9,948 nt of DNA from JAKEGN01 sp964465665 (GTDB lineage: Bacteria > Pseudomonadota > Gammaproteobacteria > Steroidobacterales > Woeseiaceae): positions 1 through 9,948 of the forward strand of contig CAYXKM010000171.1 of assembly GCA_964465665.1 (NCBI GenBank), given 5' to 3'. How positions within the stretch are numbered: position 1 is the first letter of the stretch; every line of letters begins with the position of its first letter. Position numbers and translations under genes: made by a program. The notes beneath the pieces were generated by a model that was not told where the DNA came from, did no database searches, and saw only the letters and a list, made by a program, of their open reading frames with translations. Shown here one piece after another: positions 5,963-9,948 of this stretch.

Positions 5963-7288
5963 ATGGCTCGACAACGTGCAGCGGAAACGGCGAGCATCGT
6001 GGCTGTCACCCACGACGGGCGTGGCATAGCCGACGTGCCCGGGAAGAAGGTGTTCGTCGCTGGAGCCCTGGAGGGCGAGGAGGTTCGATTCATGCGACGC
6101 AAACGGCATCGCAGTTTCGACGATGCCGAGCTGCTGGAGGTCTTACGCGCGTCGCCGTCGCGCGCACAGCCTCGCTGTGAGGTTTACGGCGTATGTGGCG
6201 GCTGTTCGCTGCAACACGTGACTGCAGCTGAACAGCGGCATATCAAGGAGCAATCCCTGCGGGACAACCTGAGCCGTATCGGTCGCACAGAACCGCAGCA
6301 ATGGTTGCCGCCGCTGTACGACTCGTCAGCCGACGGCAGTTGGCGATACCGACGTCGCGCACGGCTTGCTGTGAAGGACGTCGCTGCAAAAGGGCGCGTG
6401 CTGGTCGGGTTTCGAGAGCGGCACGCGCCGTATGTCACCAATATGCTTCGTTGCGAGGTACTTGCCGCGCCAGCCGACGACCTGATCGATGCGTTGAGCG
6501 AACTAATCGGTCGACTCGGCATTCGCGCCCGCCTGCCACAGGTAGAAGTGGCCGTTGCAGACAATCGCACCGAACTCGTGTTTCGCGTTCTGGACCCGCC
6601 GGGTGCGGCCGACCGGGAAGCAATGATCGCGTTTGCGAAGCAGTACGGATTGCAGATCGCTTTGCAATCCGGCGGGCTCGATACCGTTGAACCCTTGTAC
6701 CCGATTCCGCCCGAAACGCTGTATTACGATGTGCCCGAGTACGGCCTGCGGATGGAATTTACTGCAACCGATTTCGTGCAGGTCAACGCTGCCGTGAACC
6801 GCCTTATGATCGGCAGGGCGCTGGAAATGCTGCTGCCCGAGCCTGGTGATTCCGTGCTGGACCTGTACTGTGGCATTGGCAATTTCTCGCTGCCAGTTGC
6901 CGGTCGCGCCGCACGGGTACTGGGCATCGAGGGCGAACCCAAACTGGTTGCAAGAGCGCGGCAAAACGCCAGCCGGAACCACGTTGCGAATTGCGATTTC
7001 GCGGTTTCGGATCTCGCTGCCGCGGCGGGGAGTGAGGCCTGGATGGCGCGGACCTGGGACAAACTGCTGCTGGACCCGGCCCGGGCCGGTGCGATCGAGC
7101 TGTTACAACGGGTCGATCGCATCGATCCCGCGAGAATCGTATACGTGTCCTGCCATCCGGGCACGCTGGCAAGGGACACCGCGGAACTGGTACACCGATT
7201 CGGGTACAAACTCGAGGCTGCTGGCATCATTGACATGTTTCCGCACACGGCACATGTCGAATCGATTGCAGTATTTTCGAAAAAGTAA
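5963..7288 (+). CDS. rlmD: 23S rRNA (uracil-1939-C5)-methyltransferase
   Basis: RlmD (RumA), 441 aa (E. coli 433), uses S-adenosylmethionine to make m5U1939 in 23S rRNA. An N-terminal TRAM-like RNA-binding part (about 8-62, VAVTHDGRGIADVPGKKVFV) is followed by the iron-sulfur site C72-x5-C78-x2-C81 with the fourth ligand C164. The methyltransferase domain has the SAM motif VLDLYCGIGNFSLPVA, the LLLDPARAG motif, the catalytic Cys C397 in YVSCHPGTLARD and the base E433 in HTAHVESIAV. The four cluster cysteines favour RlmD over the related RlmC and TrmA; RlmC also carries a cluster but is shorter. It starts with ATG 11 nt after the exonuclease, with only a weak GC-rich ribosome binding site. A possible promoter for the next gene overlaps its last codons. 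Confidence 0.95.
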   Translation: MARQRAAETASIVAVTHDGRGIADVPGKKVFVAGALEGEEVRFMRRKRHRSFDDAELLEVLRASPSRAQPRCEVYGVCGGCSLQHVTAAEQRHIKEQSLRDNLSRIGRTEPQQWLPPLYDSSADGSWRYRRRARLAVKDVAAKGRVLVGFRERHAPYVTNMLRCEVLAAPADDLIDALSELIGRLGIRARLPQVEVAVADNRTELVFRVLDPPGAADREAMIAFAKQYGLQIALQSGGLDTVEPLYPIPPETLYYDVPEYGLRMEFTATDFVQVNAAVNRLMIGRALEMLLPEPGDSVLDLYCGIGNFSLPVAGRAARVLGIEGEPKLVARARQNASRNHVANCDFAVSDLAAAAGSEAWMARTWDKLLLDPARAGAIELLQRVDRIDPARIVYVSCHPGTLARDTAELVHRFGYKLEAAGIIDMFPHTAHVESIAVFSKK

Positions 7289-7294
7289 TATAAA
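7266..7294 (+). promoter_or_regulatory. Possible promoter of the nagZ transcription unit
   Basis: TTGCAG (7266-7271, 3 of 6 to the -35 consensus), a 17-nt spacer and TATAAA (7289-7294, 5 of 6 to the -10) span the end of rlmD and the AT-rich start of the gap. The transcript would begin near 7301 with a leader of about 90 nt before nagZ. The gap is the largest between genes in the right half of the window, which makes a promoter plausible. Confidence 0.35.
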
Positions 7295-7295
7295 C

Positions 7296-7322
7296 AACAA
7301 GTTAAGATCAATACTTAATGTT
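7296..7322 (+). repeat. AT-rich imperfect inverted repeat after rlmD
   Basis: TTAAG (7302-7306) and CTTAA (7314-7318) form a perfect 5-bp inverted repeat around ATCAATA. The match extends outward with a G-T pair and an AAC/GTT pairing after a two-base bulge. It is too AT-rich and lacks the GC stem and T-run of an intrinsic terminator. It lies at the predicted transcription start, so an operator is possible, but the regulator is unknown. Confidence 0.3.
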
Positions 7323-7389
7323 TGCATTTCAGATCGCTGCAACCCGCCGGAGCGCGTCCGATCCGGGCAGCGGCGTTGCCAGGCAGTGA
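7318..7389 (+). other. Short in-frame leader ORF before nagZ
   Basis: An ATG at 7318 opens a 23-codon frame encoding MFAFQIAATRRSASDPGSGV followed by ARQ, ending at TGA 7387-7389. It is in the same frame as nagZ and its stop is one codon (TTT) before the nagZ ATG. No clear ribosome binding site precedes it, so it may not be translated. Within it, 7339-7347 can pair with 7370-7379 (one bulged base), a long-loop hairpin just ahead of nagZ. Confidence 0.25.
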
Positions 7390-7392
7390 TTT

Positions 7393-8439
7393 ATGGCTCT
7401 CGGACCGGTGATGCTGGATATTGCGGGACTCGAACTGACTCCGGCCGATCGATCGTTGCTCGCTGAACCGGCAGTCGGTGGCGTGATCCTCTTCAGCCGC
7501 AATTACGCATCCCCGGAGCAGGTTGCCGACCTGGTTGCGGCCATTCGCGCCGTTCGCAGTCCGCCTGTACTGGTCGCTGTTGATCATGAAGGTGGACGGG
7601 TCCAGCGTTTTCGCGAGGGGTTCAGCGCCATTCCACCGATGCGCCGGCTGGGCGCGGAGTTTGACCGTGACCCGGAGGGCGCGATCGAGTCGGCAAAGAT
7701 GGCCGGCTGGCTGATCGCTTCGGAACTTCGTGCCGCCGCTGTCGACCTTTGCTTTGCGCCGTGTGTCGACCTGGACTATGGCGCGAGCGAGGTGATCGGT
7801 GACCGGTCCTTTCACTCCGATCCCGAGATTGTTGCAACCTTGGCCAGCGCCTTTTGCAGCGGGTTGCGCTCGGTCGGCATGGCAGCCGTGGCCAAGCACT
7901 TTCCCGGTCACGGTGCAGTGCTTGCCGACTCGCACGAGAAATTGCCGGTCGACCGTCGTGAATACAGCGATATTCTCGACGACATGCGGCCGTACGAACG
8001 ACTGATTGCCAATCGCCGCATTGCAGCGGTAATGCTCGCCCATGTCGTGTACCCGGAGATCGACAGCCTGCCGGCCGGATTTTCGGCACAATGGATAAGG
8101 AGCCAGTTGCGCGGGCAACTCGGTTTTGACGGAGCGGTGTTCTGCGATGATCTCAGCATGAAAGCGACCGCGAGTTTCGGTTCCATGCCGCACCGGGCAC
8201 GGCGGGCACTCGAGGCTGGCTGCGACATGGTGCTGATCTGCAATGACCGACCGGCGGCAGTGGCTGCGGTATCGGCGTTGAACGACTATTCCAATCCGTT
8301 GTCTCTGGTGCGCCTCGCACGGCTGCACGGAACCGGATCGGTGATGCGGGAATCCCTGCAGGCCAGCGATGAGTGGCAGCATGCGTCCGCGAGCTTCAGA
8401 CGTATGCTGGAACGGCCGCCGCTGGAACTCGATGCATGA
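7393..8439 (+). CDS. nagZ: Beta-N-acetylhexosaminidase NagZ (GH3)
   Basis: NagZ, 348 aa (E. coli 341), a cytoplasmic glycoside hydrolase family 3 enzyme that removes GlcNAc from GlcNAc-1,6-anhydroMurNAc peptides during peptidoglycan recycling. In some gammaproteobacteria its product induces AmpC beta-lactamase. Visible motifs are GGVILFSRN (29-37), VDHEGGRVQR (63-72), FAPCVDLDYG, IGDRSFHSDP and AKHFPGHGAVLADSH, the last with the D179-x-H181 acid/base dyad. VFCDDLSM holds the nucleophile, most likely D252. There is no signal peptide, as expected for the cytoplasmic recycling enzyme. The ATG has only a weak AGG 9 nt upstream and is preceded by an in-frame TGA two codons back, so no longer product is possible without readthrough. 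Its last bases overlap the next gene by ATGA. Confidence 0.97.
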   Translation: MALGPVMLDIAGLELTPADRSLLAEPAVGGVILFSRNYASPEQVADLVAAIRAVRSPPVLVAVDHEGGRVQRFREGFSAIPPMRRLGAEFDRDPEGAIESAKMAGWLIASELRAAAVDLCFAPCVDLDYGASEVIGDRSFHSDPEIVATLASAFCSGLRSVGMAAVAKHFPGHGAVLADSHEKLPVDRREYSDILDDMRPYERLIANRRIAAVMLAHVVYPEIDSLPAGFSAQWIRSQLRGQLGFDGAVFCDDLSMKATASFGSMPHRARRALEAGCDMVLICNDRPAAVAAVSALNDYSNPLSLVRLARLHGTGSVMRESLQASDEWQHASASFRRMLERPPLELDA

Positions 8440-9200
8440 AGCGGGCTCACGGAAAAAGCCGGTTACCGTGGCAGTACGGCCTCATTGCGGGCAGCGGTTT
8501 TCGTGATTTTGGCGGCGATTCGGCCGCGCACGTCGTCGATACGGAATTCGGCAATCCTTCGAGCGCGGTGCGCGAACTCGAATACGGCGAGCATCGGGTA
8601 TTTCTCATTGCACGGCACGGCGACGATCTGCACATACCGGCACATCGGGTCAACTACAGGGCCAACATGGCCGCACTGAAACAACTCGGTGCCGACAGTG
8701 TCGTGGCCATCAATACCGTCGGTGTGATTGGCGGCCAACTGCAGCCGGGACAGCTCGCTGTGCCCTTGCAGCTGATCGACTATACATGGGGAAGGGATCA
8801 CAGTATTTACGACGGTGAATCCGCTAATTTGGCACATATCGATTTCACAGAGCCTTTTTGCGGTGAGCTCAGGCAAAAGATTCTGGATGCGGCCGAAACC
8901 GCAGGCATAGCCTGCCATGATGGTGGCGTATACGCGGTTACCCAGGGACCGCGACTTGAAACCGCTGCGGAAGTCCGGCGGTTGGCCAATGACGGCGCGG
9001 ATTTCGTCGGTATGACAGCATTGCCTGAGGCATCGCTGGCGATGGAGCTCGGGATGCGCTATGCCTGCCTGTCATTGATCGTAAACTTCGCCGCTGGTTA
9101 CGGCCCGAAGACGATACACGAGGACCTGGACGTTCACACCGCAACCGCCAGGATGCAGTCGATGAAAGTGCTTCGCCAGTTCTTCCACACAGCGTATTGA
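8436..9200 (+). CDS. Purine nucleoside phosphorylase, probable S-methyl-5'-thioinosine phosphorylase
   Basis: A 254-aa member of the PNP/MTAP phosphorylase family, which splits purine nucleosides with phosphate. Visible motifs are GLIAGSGF (15-22), IARHGDDLHIPAHRVNYRAN (58-77) with the phosphate-binding RH, NTVGVIGG (93-100), YAVTQGPRLETAAEVR and FVGMTALPEASLAMELG. At the base-binding position the sequence reads VNFAAGYG, with N217. Human MTAP, which takes 6-amino purines, has Asp residues here, so an Asn favours a 6-oxopurine such as methylthioinosine. This agrees with PA3004 of Pseudomonas aeruginosa, a methylthioinosine phosphorylase gene that also adjoins nagZ. The start is the ATG overlapping the nagZ stop; the frame is open further upstream inside nagZ but without homology. 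Probable role: salvage of by-products of polyamine and acyl-homoserine lactone synthesis. Substrate remains inferred. Confidence 0.88.
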   Translation: MKRAHGKSRLPWQYGLIAGSGFRDFGGDSAAHVVDTEFGNPSSAVRELEYGEHRVFLIARHGDDLHIPAHRVNYRANMAALKQLGADSVVAINTVGVIGGQLQPGQLAVPLQLIDYTWGRDHSIYDGESANLAHIDFTEPFCGELRQKILDAAETAGIACHDGGVYAVTQGPRLETAAEVRRLANDGADFVGMTALPEASLAMELGMRYACLSLIVNFAAGYGPKTIHEDLDVHTATARMQSMKVLRQFFHTAY

Positions 9201-9216
9201 GAGACGCCGTCATTCG

Positions 9217-9948
9217 ATGAAAAAACTGCAGCACGAATTGCTCGAGCAATTGATCCGCGACAGTGCAGAGCCGACGCTCGTTGCACAGGTCGATAGTGCG
9301 GATTGGCCGGTAGTGCTGTGCAATCCTGCGTTCGAAGCGATCGCGAGGGCCAAAGCAACATTGCAGCGACCTTTCGCCGATGTCATCGAATCGCTGATCG
9401 GCCGCGAGCTGGCGCTCGAGATCAGCGAGACTGTCCGGGCAGGCCAGGAGACAAGTCTTGCCGTTGACCTGTTTGGCCGCGAGTATTTGCTGGCATTGCG
9501 GCCTGTGCGACTGCCTGCCGATTCACAAATCCACTATTACGTTGCTTACTGGCGCGGCGCATCGGCCGGCTCGAATGCCGAGGGCGAATTTCACCGGGAG
9601 CTGGTCAAGGCCAAACGACGTATCCGGGATCTGTCTCGCGACGATCCGGTGACCGGCCTGCTGAATCAGCGCGCCTTCCGCGATGTGCTGGTACACGACT
9701 GGGCTGTTGCCGCCCGCGAGCACTCCTCGCTGGGCCTGGTTGCCTTTCAACTGCAGGATTTCGAGGCATACCTCGATGTCTTCGGTCGGCATGCAACCGA
9801 TTCGTGTCTGCGGCGTGTTGCCCAGGCCATCCGGCGTTGTCTTAGGCGGGCCAGTGATGTTGCGGCGCGCGTCGACGATTCGACGATGCTGGTCCTGGCA
9901 CACGCGTCCTCGGAAGCCGGGGTTACGGAGTTTGCCGCGAAAATTGCG
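9217..9948 (+). CDS. PAS and degenerate GGDEF domain protein, 3'-truncated by window
   Basis: The first 244 codons of a signalling protein that continues past the window end; it starts with ATG at 9217, 16 nt after the phosphorylase gene, with a weak ribosome binding site. Residues about 17-115 look like a PAS sensor domain (VVLCNPAFEAIA near 32-43, closing strand HYYVAYWRG at 106-114). A short basic helix (about 125-141) leads into a GGDEF domain beginning DPVTGLLNQRAF (143-154). The domain is degenerate. The GGDEF loop itself reads DDSTM (220-224), the first metal Asp of the usual DxD stretch is Q178, the substrate Asn of the usual NDxxGH is L186, and its His is R191. D187, G190 and D195 remain. 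It is unlikely to make cyclic-di-GMP. An EAL or other domain could follow downstream. No membrane segment is visible in this part. Confidence 0.85.
   Translation, partial: MKKLQHELLEQLIRDSAEPTLVAQVDSADWPVVLCNPAFEAIARAKATLQRPFADVIESLIGRELALEISETVRAGQETSLAVDLFGREYLLALRPVRLPADSQIHYYVAYWRGASAGSNAEGEFHRELVKAKRRIRDLSRDDPVTGLLNQRAFRDVLVHDWAVAAREHSSLGLVAFQLQDFEAYLDVFGRHATDSCLRRVAQAIRRCLRRASDVAARVDDSTMLVLAHASSEAGVTEFAAKIA

Noticed and set aside
7296..7323. Possible intrinsic terminator after rlmD
   Set aside because: The stem is only 5 perfect AT-rich pairs and is followed by just three T residues, so it would be too weak; it is listed only as an inverted repeat.
7315..8382. 355-codon minus-strand frame over nagZ
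   Set aside because: Antisense shadow of a secure GH3 gene; no recognisable product.
8373..8435. Upstream extension of the phosphorylase frame into nagZ
   Set aside because: Family homology begins after the ATG at 8436, which overlaps the nagZ stop in the typical ATGA form.

Overview
The window is a compact stretch of bacterial core genes, all on the + strand. It almost certainly comes from a gammaproteobacterium. The gene order lepA-lepB-DUF4845-rnc-era-recO-pdxJ-acpS is the classic gammaproteobacterial cluster, and the order with a DUF4845 gene between lepB and rnc, plus a nagZ-linked nucleoside phosphorylase, recalls Pseudomonas-like and Xanthomonas-like lineages. Base composition looks moderately GC-rich by eye. 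I cannot name the genus. No tRNA, rRNA, mobile element, CRISPR array or sign of recent gene transfer is visible.

Left part (1-5156): the 3' end of lepA (EF4), then lepB (signal peptidase I), a small membrane protein of the DUF4845 family, rnc (RNase III), era (ribosome-assembly GTPase), recO (recombination mediator), pdxJ (vitamin B6 synthesis) and acpS (holo-ACP synthase). Spacing is a few bases or an overlap except upstream of the DUF4845 gene (68 nt) and rnc (127 nt), where weak promoter-like sequences occur; the rnc leader also holds a three-copy 13-bp tandem repeat. Initiation codons here are unusual: lepB, rnc, recO and pdxJ appear to start with TTG and acpS with GTG.

Middle part (5178-7288): a PolB-like DEDDy 3'-5' exonuclease gene and rlmD (23S rRNA m5U methyltransferase) follow acpS closely and probably share its transcript.

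Right part (7289-9948): a 104-nt gap holds an AT-rich segment with a possible promoter, and a GC-rich leader with a short open frame that ends just before nagZ. nagZ (peptidoglycan recycling) overlaps a purine nucleoside phosphorylase gene of the methylthioinosine type, and 16 nt later begins a PAS-GGDEF gene cut by the window end. Its GGDEF motif and first metal-binding Asp are lost, so it is unlikely to make cyclic-di-GMP.

Functionally the window combines translation and ribosome maturation (lepA, rnc, era, rlmD), secretion (lepB), DNA repair (recO, possibly the exonuclease), cofactor activation (pdxJ, acpS) and salvage (nagZ, phosphorylase). I found no clearly novel multi-gene system. The points most worth a second look are the degenerate GGDEF protein, the rnc leader repeat, the nagZ leader and the run of TTG starts.
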